A stretch of 64,000 bases of DNA from NCBI GenBank assembly GCA_937951135.1, contig CALFCI010000018.1:1-64000 (forward strand), written 5' to 3'. Positions 39,253-49,069 of this stretch are shown here, piece after piece. A model generated the notes under the pieces. It made no database searches, was not told where the DNA came from, and saw nothing but the letters and a program-made list of their open reading frames with translations. Within the stretch, counting starts at the first letter, position 1; each line of letters begins with the position of its first letter. The position numbers and the translations under genes were made by a program. Source of the stretch: an uncultured Aquimarina sp. (lineage in GTDB: Bacteria; Bacteroidota; Bacteroidia; Flavobacteriales; Flavobacteriaceae).

Positions 39253-39349
39253 TTAATCCACATTGTGGAGTTTAATGCTTTGAGGCAAGCCTCAAAATGT
39301 TAAAAATAGGTATCCGCTGGATGCCTCCTAAGCTTACTCCAAGGTAGTT
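39253..39349. repeat. palindromic repeat unit, right (inverted) copy flanking the AlbA_2 gene
   Basis: ttaatccacattgtggagtttaat...tgaggcaagcctca...agcttactccaaggtagtt. Confidence 0.8.
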
Positions 39350-39480
39350 TACTTTTTACTAAAATACTAAAACCCTTTTAGATACGTATTGGTTACTCAA
39401 TTGTCAGTATATCTATCAACAAAACAAACCCAGTATAATCATAAAATATTAAATCCAAAATATTATTTTAACTTCAAAAT

Positions 39481-39642
39481 TTTAGTACGTGAGAAAAATT
39501 AGTAGCTGTATTTTATATTTTTGATAATCAACGCTTTAGAGATACTTGCTCTGTTAGACCTGCTAGGTTTTTAGTAGGTCTAAATTATAAAGTGATGATG
39601 CAACTGTACATAGAGAATAACTATTTTTTGTCATGTACTCAG
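39481..39642. mobile_element. MITE-like element copy (162 bp, inverted orientation) with exact 9-bp TSD cttcaaaat
   Basis: cttcaaaat at 39472-39480 and 39643-39651; right end ctattttttgtcatgtactcag, left end tttagtacgtgagaaaaattag. Confidence 0.9.
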
Positions 39643-40372
39643 CTTCAAAATACAATCATAGGTGTAGAATTTATAACTTTTTTTTATTAGTATCACTTTT
39701 AAAAAACTGATAATCAGTATATTTATTCTTATAAGTATAAAGTATTATAAATGAATATTAAAACGAATTTCAATCCTTCAATGGTAATGTTCATAACTCC
39801 AAATAACGGTTCATATCTTATGTGTATAACTAGTTACTAAGATATATAAGTATTATTAGGTTCTTTATTTTTTTATTTCAATACACGTTATACATTCACA
39901 AATCAAAATTTAGTAGTTCTTTTTTTTAGACAAGTTTTGAGACCATAACTTGGAGTTATGAAATATGGTTTTACCGTAAAAAAGTTAAGATTTAATAGTT
40001 AATATAGATATGAACAGTTGTTCATTATTTTTTGTTTCCATAAGATTTTCAATACCTTATCGTAATTTATCTATGTTCATAACACACGAATGAACTTCAC
40101 TAACCAAATAAACCTAATAAAACAGCAAAAAGTTATACCGCTATTCACACTACATCATATACATCATTGTTTTTTTTAATTTTAAAAGAAAAAGAAATAT
40201 ATATATAATATGTGTTCATAAGTAAGTTCCTATTGAAAATTTAAAGATTAAAATAAGGTTTAGATTTAGGATACGTTTTATCTTATGTAATAAATTGAGT
40301 ATTAATTTTTAAAGGTATAAATTATTAATCTTAATAGATAAACTGTACTTTTAGCACTTATAACTATAATTA

Positions 40373-42580
40373 ATGAAAAGAAAGAGCAATCGTAGAAAAA
40401 GTTCATCTAATACAGAAAATATTACTCAAGGCATACTGAAACTTTTAAAATCAGAGCCATCCCAAAGCTTTAATTACAAGCAGATAGCAGCAAAATTTGG
40501 AGTAGATGACCCTAGTAGTCGAAACCAAATTATTAAAAAATTGGCCCAACTGGCTGCCAAAAAACAAATTACAGAAGAGTCTACAGGTAAATTTAAAATC
40601 ATACCGAATATTAATACCTATTCAGGGGTTTTACAAGTGACTTCTAAAGGAACTGGATATGTAATTGTAGAAGAACTAGGAGAAGATATATTTGTACCTA
40701 AAAATGCACTCAATAGAGCTTTAGATAAGGATGAGGTAGAGGTTTATGTTATTAATCGTAGACGAAGAGGAAAAAGTGAAGGAGAGATTACTAGAATAAT
40801 TTCTAGAAAAACAGAAAAATTTGTAGGTGTAATTGACATCCAAAAGACGTATGCTTTTGTGATGGTTCAAAATGCAAAAATGTATACCGATATTTTTATT
40901 CCAAAAGATAAGATAGGGGATGCAGAAAATGGAGATAAAGTTGTCGTAAAATTAGAGGACTGGCCAGAAAAAGCAGATTCTCCTTTTGGAACGATACTCC
41001 AAGTATTAGGAAAACCAGGAGATCACGATACTGAGATTCACTCGATTTTAGCACAGTATGGATTGCCTTATGAATTTCCAGAAGAAGTACAACAATATGC
41101 AGATGGTTTAGACACCAGCATACAAGAGTCAGAAATTAAAAAGCGTCGAGATATGCGAAATATCCTGACCTTTACTGTAGATCCTAAAGATGCTAAAGAT
41201 TTTGATGATGCTTTATCTTTTGAAGTCTTAGAAAATGGGAATTATGAAATAGGGATTCATATTGCAGATGTATCTCATTATGTACAACCGGGTACAATAT
41301 TAGATACTGAAGCGTATGAACGGGCAACTTCTGTATATCTAGTCGATAGAGTAGTACCCATGCTTCCTGAAGTATTATCTAATAATGTATGTTCGTTGCG
41401 GCCACTTGAAGAAAAGTATACCTTTTCTGCCGTTTTTGAATTGAATGCAAAAGCTGAAATTAAAAACCAATGGTTTGGAAGAACTGTAACCTATTCTGAT
41501 GCGCGTTTTGCTTATGAAGAAGCACAGCATATTATAGAAACTGAAGAAACAGCAATTCCTGCTGAAATTTCATTAACAGGAAAAGCATATCAAGTCGATC
41601 AAAAGATTGCAGATGCGGTATTAAAAATGGATGAACTCGCTAAAATTTTACGTGGTAAACGTATGCGAGATGGTGCTATTTCTTTTGATAAAGTAGAAGT
41701 AAAATTCAATTTAAATGAAGCTAATGAACCTATAGGTGTATTTTTTAAAACTTCTAAAGATGCCAATAAGTTGATTGAAGAATTTATGCTATTAGCAAAT
41801 AAAAAAGTAGCAGAATTTGTTGGTAAACAAGATAAAAAACAAACGTATATCTATAGAATACATGATGAGCCTAATGATGAAAAGTTATCAGCTTTACAAA
41901 ATGTAATTGGTAGGTTTGGGTATACATTAGACCTAAGAGATCGTAAAAGTATTACATCATCTTTAAATGGATTATTAAAAGATGTACAAGGTAAGAAAGA
42001 GCAAAATATGGTAGATACTTTAGCCATACGAACCATGAGTAAAGCAGAATATAGTACTCAAAATATTGGGCATTATGGATTAGCTTTTGAGTATTATTCA
42101 CATTTTACTTCTCCAATTCGAAGATATCCTGATGTTATAGCACATCGTTTGTTACAACATTATTTAGATAAGGGAAAAGACACTAAATTTAGTGTCTCTA
42201 AAGAAGAATATGAAGAAAAGTGTAAGCATAGTAGTAATATGGAAGGTTTAGCTTCTAGTGCAGAACGAGATTCCATAAAGTTTATGCAAATAAAATTTAT
42301 GAAAGATCATGAAAATGAAGAATTTTTAGGTGTAATTTCAGGAGTAACAGAGTGGGGGATTTATGTAGAAATAGTAAGTAATAAATGTGAAGGGATGATA
42401 CGCCTTAAGGATATTAGTGATGATCATTATATTTTTGATCAAGATGAATATGCAATTATAGGCCAACGTACCAAAAAAGTATATCAGTTAGGTGATGAAG
42501 TACATGTAAAAGTGAAAAATGCAGATTTAATAAAACGTCATTTAGATTTTACATTAATCGTAAATACGCAAAGCGTTTAA
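40373..42580 (+). CDS. rnr: ribonuclease R
   Basis: TVDPKDAKDFDDALSFE; SHFTSPIRRYPDVIAHRLL; S1 domain C-terminus. Confidence 0.95.
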   Translation: MKRKSNRRKSSSNTENITQGILKLLKSEPSQSFNYKQIAAKFGVDDPSSRNQIIKKLAQLAAKKQITEESTGKFKIIPNINTYSGVLQVTSKGTGYVIVEELGEDIFVPKNALNRALDKDEVEVYVINRRRRGKSEGEITRIISRKTEKFVGVIDIQKTYAFVMVQNAKMYTDIFIPKDKIGDAENGDKVVVKLEDWPEKADSPFGTILQVLGKPGDHDTEIHSILAQYGLPYEFPEEVQQYADGLDTSIQESEIKKRRDMRNILTFTVDPKDAKDFDDALSFEVLENGNYEIGIHIADVSHYVQPGTILDTEAYERATSVYLVDRVVPMLPEVLSNNVCSLRPLEEKYTFSAVFELNAKAEIKNQWFGRTVTYSDARFAYEEAQHIIETEETAIPAEISLTGKAYQVDQKIADAVLKMDELAKILRGKRMRDGAISFDKVEVKFNLNEANEPIGVFFKTSKDANKLIEEFMLLANKKVAEFVGKQDKKQTYIYRIHDEPNDEKLSALQNVIGRFGYTLDLRDRKSITSSLNGLLKDVQGKKEQNMVDTLAIRTMSKAEYSTQNIGHYGLAFEYYSHFTSPIRRYPDVIAHRLLQHYLDKGKDTKFSVSKEEYEEKCKHSSNMEGLASSAERDSIKFMQIKFMKDHENEEFLGVISGVTEWGIYVEIVSNKCEGMIRLKDISDDHYIFDQDEYAIIGQRTKKVYQLGDEVHVKVKNADLIKRHLDFTLIVNTQSV

Positions 42581-42583
42581 ATA

Positions 42584-42634
42584 GAGACGCAAAATATTGT
42601 GTCTCAACAGTAAAGACGCAATATTTTGCGTCTC
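42584..42634. repeat. inverted repeat gagacgcaaaatattg.gtctc / gacgcaatattttgcgtctc
   Basis: Arms 42584-42605 and 42613-42634. Confidence 0.85.
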
Positions 42635-42648
42635 AAACAAGATAATAA

Positions 42649-43326
42649 ATGAGAAAAGGAATAGTAGTACTGTTATTCTTATGTATAGGAATAGCAGCGT
42701 TTGCACAAAAAAAAATTACTAAAGAAATAGTATCTTTTACTGAGCTTAAAGTTTTTGATAAAATAAAAGTAACGTTAATACCCAGTACAGAAAACAAATT
42801 AGAAATTACAGGATTACAAAATAATGAAGTTGATATTGTACAAAGTAATGAAGTATTAAAAATTAAAATGTCTTTAAATAATATTTGGGAAAATAATAAT
42901 ACCAAAGTAACTTTATATTGTAAAGGGGTTTCTATTATAGATGTAAATGAAGGATCTAAAGTAAGTATTGAAGGGGAATTAAAAACTGAAAATTTAGATT
43001 TAAGAGCGCAAGAGGGTGCAGATATTATAGGTAAGATAGTAACAGATAAATTATTTGCAAAAGCAGTAACTGGTGGAGAATTGGTATTATCTGGAACGGC
43101 TACAGCACAAGAAGTAATTGTAAAAGCAGGAGGACAGTTTTTATCTAAAGAATTGAGTACAGAAACTACAAGAGTAAAAATAAGTGCAGGTGGAGAAGCT
43201 ATAGTAAATGCTTCAAAATATGTAAAAGCGAATACTACAGCTGGTGGAATTATAAGAATATATGGAAATCCTAATGAAATTGATCAGAGAAAAGTCTTTG
43301 GGGGTAAAATTATAACAGTACACTAA
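42649..43326 (+). CDS. head GIN domain protein (DUF2807)
   Basis: FTELKVFDKIKVTLIPSTENKLEITG...LKTENLDLRAQEGADIIG. Confidence 0.85.
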   Translation: MRKGIVVLLFLCIGIAAFAQKKITKEIVSFTELKVFDKIKVTLIPSTENKLEITGLQNNEVDIVQSNEVLKIKMSLNNIWENNNTKVTLYCKGVSIIDVNEGSKVSIEGELKTENLDLRAQEGADIIGKIVTDKLFAKAVTGGELVLSGTATAQEVIVKAGGQFLSKELSTETTRVKISAGGEAIVNASKYVKANTTAGGIIRIYGNPNEIDQRKVFGGKIITVH

Positions 43327-43366
43327 ATAGTATTCAATACCTTTGTAATAAATTAGTTCACATCCT

Positions 43367-44065
43367 ATGCTTCAAGATGCCCATGCTGCGATTCCCTTAG
43401 GGTTTTTACTTTCTTTTTTAATAGGTCCTGTTTTTTTCGTACTTCTAGAAACAGCAGCATTAAAAGGATTTCGGGCAGCGCTTACTTTAGATATAGGAGC
43501 TATTATTGCAGATATTGTATTCATTCTTATTGCTTATTTTAGTACAAGTCAGATTTTAGAAAAAATAAAAGATGATCCTGCTTTATTCATTTTTGGAGGA
43601 ATGCTTTTGGCAACTTATGGAATCATTTCATTTATTCAAGAAAAAAGAAATTACAATAAGCTTAGAGATACTTCTGTAGAGATTATTAACAAGCGAAATT
43701 ATTTCACGCTATTTATTAAAGGATTTCTATTAAACTTTATCAATATAGGTGTTTTAGGATTTTGGTTGAGTATCATTATCGTAATTGGTCCTCAATTAGA
43801 TATGAATGAAAATAGAATGCTATCTTTTTTCGCAATGGTATTAGCAACATATTTGTGTATAGATATTATCAAGATACTATTAGCAAAACAGTTAAAACAA
43901 AAATTAACACCAAAATTAATTTATAGTATTAAGCGTATCATTAGTATTTTGATGATAGTATTTGGAGCTTTTTTGATTCTTAAAGGAATACTACCCAATC
44001 AAGTAGAAGAACAATTACAAGATAGAATTGAAAAAATCAGACCTTCAACAATAGAATTAAATTAA
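43367..44065 (+). CDS. LysE family translocator
   Basis: IPLGFLLSFLIGPVFFVLLETAALKGFRAALTLDIGAIIADIVFI. Confidence 0.85.
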   Translation: MLQDAHAAIPLGFLLSFLIGPVFFVLLETAALKGFRAALTLDIGAIIADIVFILIAYFSTSQILEKIKDDPALFIFGGMLLATYGIISFIQEKRNYNKLRDTSVEIINKRNYFTLFIKGFLLNFINIGVLGFWLSIIIVIGPQLDMNENRMLSFFAMVLATYLCIDIIKILLAKQLKQKLTPKLIYSIKRIISILMIVFGAFLILKGILPNQVEEQLQDRIEKIRPSTIELN

Positions 44066-44098
44066 AAAATCCTTCAATATACATTGAAGGATTTTTTT
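44065..44098 (+). terminator. terminator hairpin
   Basis: aaaaaatccttcaatatacattgaaggattttttt. Confidence 0.9.
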
Positions 44099-44099
44099 G

Positions 44100-44170
44100 A
44101 GGTGTCGAGCGGATTCGAACCGCTGTAGATGGTGTTGCAGACCACTGCCTAGCCGCTCGGCCACGACACC
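44100..44170 (-). tRNA. tRNA-Cys (anticodon GCA)
   Basis: GGTGTCG...CTGCAAC anticodon loop...GGTTCGAATCC T-arm...CGACACC + U73 discriminator. Confidence 0.95.
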
Positions 44171-44280
44171 CTAATATTTTCGTTGATCAAATGTACTAAA
44201 ATTTATGGTGATTTTTAAAAGGAATATGTTATAAAAATAAAATAAACATACTTTTTTTGTTTTATTAACGTTTGCTACCC

Positions 44281-44637
44281 CTATCTTTTCTTAATTTTTG
44301 AAATAGTTACCATTTCGACATTACCACCAATGGGAGGATTAATTTTAGAAAGATCAACTATAGCTTCGGCTACAAGAGGCAATTCATGTATAATACGTGC
44401 TAATATGCGTTCTGCAACATGTTCTAATAATTGAGATCGAATTGCCATTTCTTCCTTTACAATACGATTTAAATGTACATAGTCCACAGTATCAGATAGT
44501 TGATCTGAATTTGCAGAAGTATATAAATTCGCTTTAACTTTAAGGTCTACACGATAGTCAGATCCTATTTTTTCCTCTTCTTGTAAACATCCATGATTTG
44601 CATAAACCTTAATGTTTTGTAATGTAATGTATCCCAT
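44281..44637 (-). CDS. folB: dihydroneopterin aldolase
   Basis: ITLQNIKVYANHGCLQEEEKIGSDYRVDLKVK. Confidence 0.9.
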   Translation of the reverse strand: MGYITLQNIKVYANHGCLQEEEKIGSDYRVDLKVKANLYTSANSDQLSDTVDYVHLNRIVKEEMAIRSQLLEHVAERILARIIHELPLVAEAIVDLSKINPPIGGNVEMVTISKIKKR

Positions 44638-44640
44638 GAT

Positions 44641-44799
44641 TTTAGTATAGAGTCGTTAGTACATAGTATTAAGTCCTTAGTATTAAGTATGTTATCAATT
44701 AGATATGTAATACTAGTGTAAGATTAAGAAGGTCAATCCTGTTATCAACTATAGACTTACAAAATACTATGTACTTAATACTAACGACTCAATACTAAA
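44641..44799. repeat. imperfect inverted repeat between folB and glnS
   Basis: tttagtatagagtcgttagt..acatagtatt vs reverse complement of 44763-44799. Confidence 0.7.
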
Positions 44800-44833
44800 A
44801 TAAGATGAACTTTTTTGGTAAAGATATAGTATC

Positions 44834-44868
44834 AATTTAGAATTTAGAATTTAGAATTCAGAATTTTA
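44834..44868. repeat. short tandem repeat (tttagaa)n
   Basis: aatttagaatttagaatttagaattcagaatttt. Confidence 0.85.
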
Positions 44869-44901
44869 TGATAGCTTTGTATTTTACTAGACTATTGAAT
44901 C

Positions 44902-46950
44902 ATGACAGCAGATACCAAATCGCTCCATTTTATTGAGCAAATTATAGAAGAAGATATTAGTAACGGAATGTCTCGTACTAATTTACGATTTCGATTTCCT
45001 CCAGAACCTAATGGGTATTTACATATTGGACATACTAAAGCATTAGGGATTAGTTTTGGTATGGGATTACGCTACAATGCTCCTGTAAATTTGCGTTTTG
45101 ATGATACGAATCCTGCCAAGGAAGAACAAGAGTATGTAGATGCTATTAAACAAGATGTAGCATGGTTAGGATACCAATGGGATAAAGAATGTTATTCTTC
45201 AGATTATTTTCAGCAACTGTATGATTGGGCAGTACAGTTAATTCAACAAGGAAAAGCGTATGTAGATTCTCAAACTTCGGAAGCAATGGCGGAGCAGAAA
45301 GGAACAACTACATCACCAGGGCAAAATAGTCCATATCGAGATCGATCTGTAGCTGAGAATTTAGCATTATTTGAACAAATGAAAGCGGGTGCTTTTAATG
45401 AAGGTTCATACGTGCTTCGGGCAAAAATTGATATGACAGACCCTAATATGTTGATGCGAGATCCATTGATGTATCGTATTCTTAAAAAAGAACATCATCG
45501 TACCGGAGATCAATGGTGTATCTATCCTATGTATGATTGGACACATGGAGAGAGTGATTATATCGAACAAATATCACATTCCTTATGTTCATTAGAATTT
45601 AAGCCGCATAGAGCGCTTTATGAATGGTTTTTGGAACAGATATATGATGATAACAAAATAAAGCCTAAGCAGCGTGAATTTGCCCGTTTAAACCTGAGTT
45701 ATACGATTATGAGTAAGCGTAAGTTATTACGTTTGGTAGAAGAAGGTATTGTAACGGGATGGAATGATCCTAGAATGCCTACGATATCTGGATTACGTAG
45801 ACGTGGATATACTCCAGAATCTTTGCGAAAGTTTGTAGCAACTGTAGGAGTAGCGAAACGAGAAAATATCATAGATGTTTCTTTATTAGAGTTTTGTATT
45901 CGTGAAGATCTGAATAAAAAGGCGCCTAGAATTATGGCTGTGCTGGATCCAGTAATACTTACGATTACAAATTATCCTGATAGTGAAGAATGGTTGGATG
46001 CAGAAAATAATCCAGAAGATGTTAATGCAGGGATGAGAAAAGTACCATTCTCTAAGCAACTATATATTGAACGAGAAGATTTTAAGGAAGAAGCGGGATC
46101 AAAGTATTTCAGATTAACTTTAGGAAAAGAAGTACGTTTAAAGAATGCATATATCATTAAAGGTGAACGTGTAATTAAGGATGCTGATGGAAAAATTATT
46201 GAAATTGAATGTAGTTATGATGTAGATAGTAAATCAGGGAGTGGGAGTGAAGCTTCAAAACGAAATGTAAAAGGTACGATACATTGGGTATCGATACCTC
46301 ATGCAATTCCTGTAGAAGTAAGAGTTTACGATAGACTTTTTAATCATGAATCCCCCGATGGAGATAAGGATAAAGATTTTATGGACTACATTAACCCAAA
46401 ATCTTTACAAACCGTAACTGCCTATATAGAACCTAGTATACAAGAGGCAAAACCTTTAGATCAATTTCAGTTCCAACGTTTAGGATATTTTAATATTGAT
46501 CCCGATAGTACTGCATCAAAAATAGTATGCAATAAAACAGTAGGATTAAGAGATACTTGGGCTAAAGTAAAAGCGGCACCAAAAGATTCGGGGCAACATA
46601 AAGCCAAACCAAGTCAACAACAGCAACGAGAAATTCCAGCAATAGAAGAAGTAAAAAAAGCAGGAAAAAAATATACCAATTTACCAGAAGAAAAAAGAGC
46701 TATCTTAAAAAGTAAAATTGAAGCAGCAGCGACAAAAGTAACTCTTGAAGAGCTGATACCACTATACGATACTGCGGTTAAAAAAGCAGGAACTAGAATT
46801 GCGGTTTTAATTGCCTTAGGTATTGTATTAGAAACTAATGGAGCACAACCAGATCCGTTGGCTGTAGCTTTTATACAAAAAGCAAAAGAAGATAAAAATG
46901 AGTTATTACAAGAAGAAGCGGAGCAGTTAGCGAATACTTACGGAATATAG
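44902..46950 (+). CDS. glnS: glutaminyl-tRNA synthetase with C-terminal extension
   Basis: RFPPEPNGYLHIGHTKALGISFG; IMSKRKLLRLV; about 120 aa tail after the anticodon-binding region. Confidence 0.95.
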   Translation: MTADTKSLHFIEQIIEEDISNGMSRTNLRFRFPPEPNGYLHIGHTKALGISFGMGLRYNAPVNLRFDDTNPAKEEQEYVDAIKQDVAWLGYQWDKECYSSDYFQQLYDWAVQLIQQGKAYVDSQTSEAMAEQKGTTTSPGQNSPYRDRSVAENLALFEQMKAGAFNEGSYVLRAKIDMTDPNMLMRDPLMYRILKKEHHRTGDQWCIYPMYDWTHGESDYIEQISHSLCSLEFKPHRALYEWFLEQIYDDNKIKPKQREFARLNLSYTIMSKRKLLRLVEEGIVTGWNDPRMPTISGLRRRGYTPESLRKFVATVGVAKRENIIDVSLLEFCIREDLNKKAPRIMAVLDPVILTITNYPDSEEWLDAENNPEDVNAGMRKVPFSKQLYIEREDFKEEAGSKYFRLTLGKEVRLKNAYIIKGERVIKDADGKIIEIECSYDVDSKSGSGSEASKRNVKGTIHWVSIPHAIPVEVRVYDRLFNHESPDGDKDKDFMDYINPKSLQTVTAYIEPSIQEAKPLDQFQFQRLGYFNIDPDSTASKIVCNKTVGLRDTWAKVKAAPKDSGQHKAKPSQQQQREIPAIEEVKKAGKKYTNLPEEKRAILKSKIEAAATKVTLEELIPLYDTAVKKAGTRIAVLIALGIVLETNGAQPDPLAVAFIQKAKEDKNELLQEEAEQLANTYGI

Positions 46951-46965
46951 TAGTTATCTTACAGT

Positions 46966-47008
46966 AAAAAAGCATCACAGGTTTCTAAAACTTGTGATGC
47001 TTTTTTTT
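46966..47008 (+). terminator. terminator hairpin after glnS
   Basis: aaaaaagcatcacaggtttctaaaacttgtgatgcttttttt. Confidence 0.85.
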
Positions 47009-47015
47009 ATACCTA

Positions 47016-47528
47016 TTATTCTTCCATAAGCTGTTCATCATCTGGAATTTGAATTGTAGTTTTAAAATCCGGAAATAATTGTTGTGTATTGGGATCGGCA
47101 AGTAATTTATTAGCTTCTATAAAGTACCATTGCGTTTCAGAATCATCATAAAATCCTAATAAAGAACTTTTTAGCGTTATTTTACGACCATCAAAATCCA
47201 TATATGTGGTGTTAGTCACCAAACAGCGATAAGCGTTGTCTTCTTTTTTTACAGTGACTACTTCATGAATATCATAGGTAGTAATTGCGATCTGTTGCGC
47301 AGCCATGGTTCTAAAGGTTTCTTCCATAGCTTCTAGAAGCGCTTGATCTCCATACGTATCTCGTATGACAGGATGAGTATATTGTAATAAGACAGATTTT
47401 TTTTTATCTATTGTCGCTTCTGCTAAATTTTTTGCCTGTGTTAATGCAGACGTTTTTAATGCTGTTATGGATTGAGAAAAAGTAGTATAGGATATACATA
47501 CTAATAGTATGAAAATATTCTTTTTCAT
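47016..47528 (-). CDS. secreted hypothetical protein (NTF2/SnoaL-like size and layout)
   Basis: Signal peptide MKKNIFILLVCISYTTFSQS; no clear family recognised. Confidence 0.6.
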   Translation of the reverse strand: MKKNIFILLVCISYTTFSQSITALKTSALTQAKNLAEATIDKKKSVLLQYTHPVIRDTYGDQALLEAMEETFRTMAAQQIAITTYDIHEVVTVKKEDNAYRCLVTNTTYMDFDGRKITLKSSLLGFYDDSETQWYFIEANKLLADPNTQQLFPDFKTTIQIPDDEQLMEE

Positions 47529-47731
47529 GGTAATTTTTTAAGTAAAGATAAGCTTTTTGATAGTATTATAAATATTGATAGTAATACAGTTCATATAGAA
47601 ATATACTATTAAAAATCAAGTGATATAAAAGGCCTTTAAGCGCATTTTAAAAAAGGGGAATGAATACTATTAGAAAAAGAATAAGCAGGCAACAGCGGTT
47701 TTAATTTGAGCTTTTTAGAAAAACAGAATAA

Positions 47732-47787
47732 AAAAAAGCCATTTATAAAAAAAGCAATGTACGATCTTTTTAAATGGCTTTTTTAGG
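47732..47787 (-). terminator. terminator-like hairpin
   Basis: aaaaaaaagccattta...taaatggctttttt. Confidence 0.8.
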
Positions 47788-47805
47788 AGACAAAACCTAA
47801 GGAAG

Positions 47806-48741
47806 TTATTCTTTAGGTTTTTTATTTACAATACCTTTTTTAGCATTTTGTTTTTTCATTTCTTCTCCAATTTGGTTGGAGGCGGTAAATGAAGCAATCA
47901 TATTATTTAGCATATCACTACCGGTTTGTGGAGAGTTAGGTAATAAGATTAAGTTACTATTCGTTTCTTCTCCAAGAGACTGTAAGGTATCATAATGTTG
48001 GGTCACTACAATAAGGGCAGAGGCTTCTTGAGAATTGATCCCCACATTATTCAAGACATCAACACTCTCTTCTAGACCACGTGCAATTTCTCTACGTTGA
48101 TCAGCAATACCTTGTCCTTGTAGTCTTTTACTTTCTGCTTCCGCACGTGCTTTGGCTACAATTTTAATGCGTTCCGCTTCCGCTTCATATTCTGCCGCTA
48201 CTTTCTCACGTTCTGCAGCATTAATTCTGTTCATGGCTTCTTTTACCTGCATATCAGGATCAATGTCAGTAACTAAGGTTTTAATGATATCATAGCCATA
48301 GTTAATCATCGCTTCATTTAATTCTTGTTTAACTGCTATAGCCACATCATCCTTACGTTCAAAAACATCATCTAATTTCATTTTTGGAACTTCAGCACGA
48401 ACAACATCAAAGACATAAGAGGTGATTTGATCGTGTGGATTTTCTAATTTATAAAAAGCGTCATATACTTTTTCTTTAAGTACTTGAAATTGTACAGAAA
48501 TTTTAAGACGAACAAATACATCGTCTTTTGTTTTGGTTTCTACCAAAACATCGAGTTGTTGAATTTTAAGATTAATACGGCCCGCAATACGATCAAAAAT
48601 AGGAATCTTGAAATGAAGACCAGAATTACGAATACTCAAAAATTTACCAAACCGTTCTACAATAGCAGCCGTTTGTTGCTTTACTGTGAAAATCCCAGTA
48701 AAAAAAATGATGATAGCAATTGCTATAGGAATATAATACAT
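47806..48741 (-). CDS. SPFH/Band 7 (stomatin-like) protein
   Basis: VKQQTAAIVERFGKFLSIRNSGLHFKIPIFDRIAGRINLKIQQLDV...AEREKVAAEYEAEAERIKIVAKARAEAESKRLQGQGIADQR. Confidence 0.92.
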   Translation of the reverse strand: MYYIPIAIAIIIFFTGIFTVKQQTAAIVERFGKFLSIRNSGLHFKIPIFDRIAGRINLKIQQLDVLVETKTKDDVFVRLKISVQFQVLKEKVYDAFYKLENPHDQITSYVFDVVRAEVPKMKLDDVFERKDDVAIAVKQELNEAMINYGYDIIKTLVTDIDPDMQVKEAMNRINAAEREKVAAEYEAEAERIKIVAKARAEAESKRLQGQGIADQRREIARGLEESVDVLNNVGINSQEASALIVVTQHYDTLQSLGEETNSNLILLPNSPQTGSDMLNNMIASFTASNQIGEEMKKQNAKKGIVNKKPKE

Positions 48742-48854
48742 GAGAAGAGTGTTTAAAAGTTAGATTATAAAAATAGTGAATTTGTGGTGGATCAATCAGT
48801 GATATAATAAGAAACTATTTTTTAGGACGATACAAGTGCTAAGAAAAGGAGATA

Positions 48855-49020
48855 TACGCTTGCAGCCTGTCCTGAGTTTATCGAAGGGCTAAGACTGATA
48901 GAGAAAAAGACGCGGAGATGAATACACAGCTATTTCAGTACAGCGTCATTTTTGTAACTTTACAGCTAAAATCTTTTTTGTCTTAGCCCTTCGATAAACT
49001 CAGGACAGGCTGTAAGCGTA
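48855..49020. repeat. long inverted repeat (41-bp arms, one mismatch) containing cccttcgataaactcaggacaggct
   Basis: Arms 48855-48895 and 48980-49020. Confidence 0.9.
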
Positions 49021-49069
49021 CGTCTATTCGTCTCTTTTTTGGCAACATGATCTTTGAAACCTTTACCAA

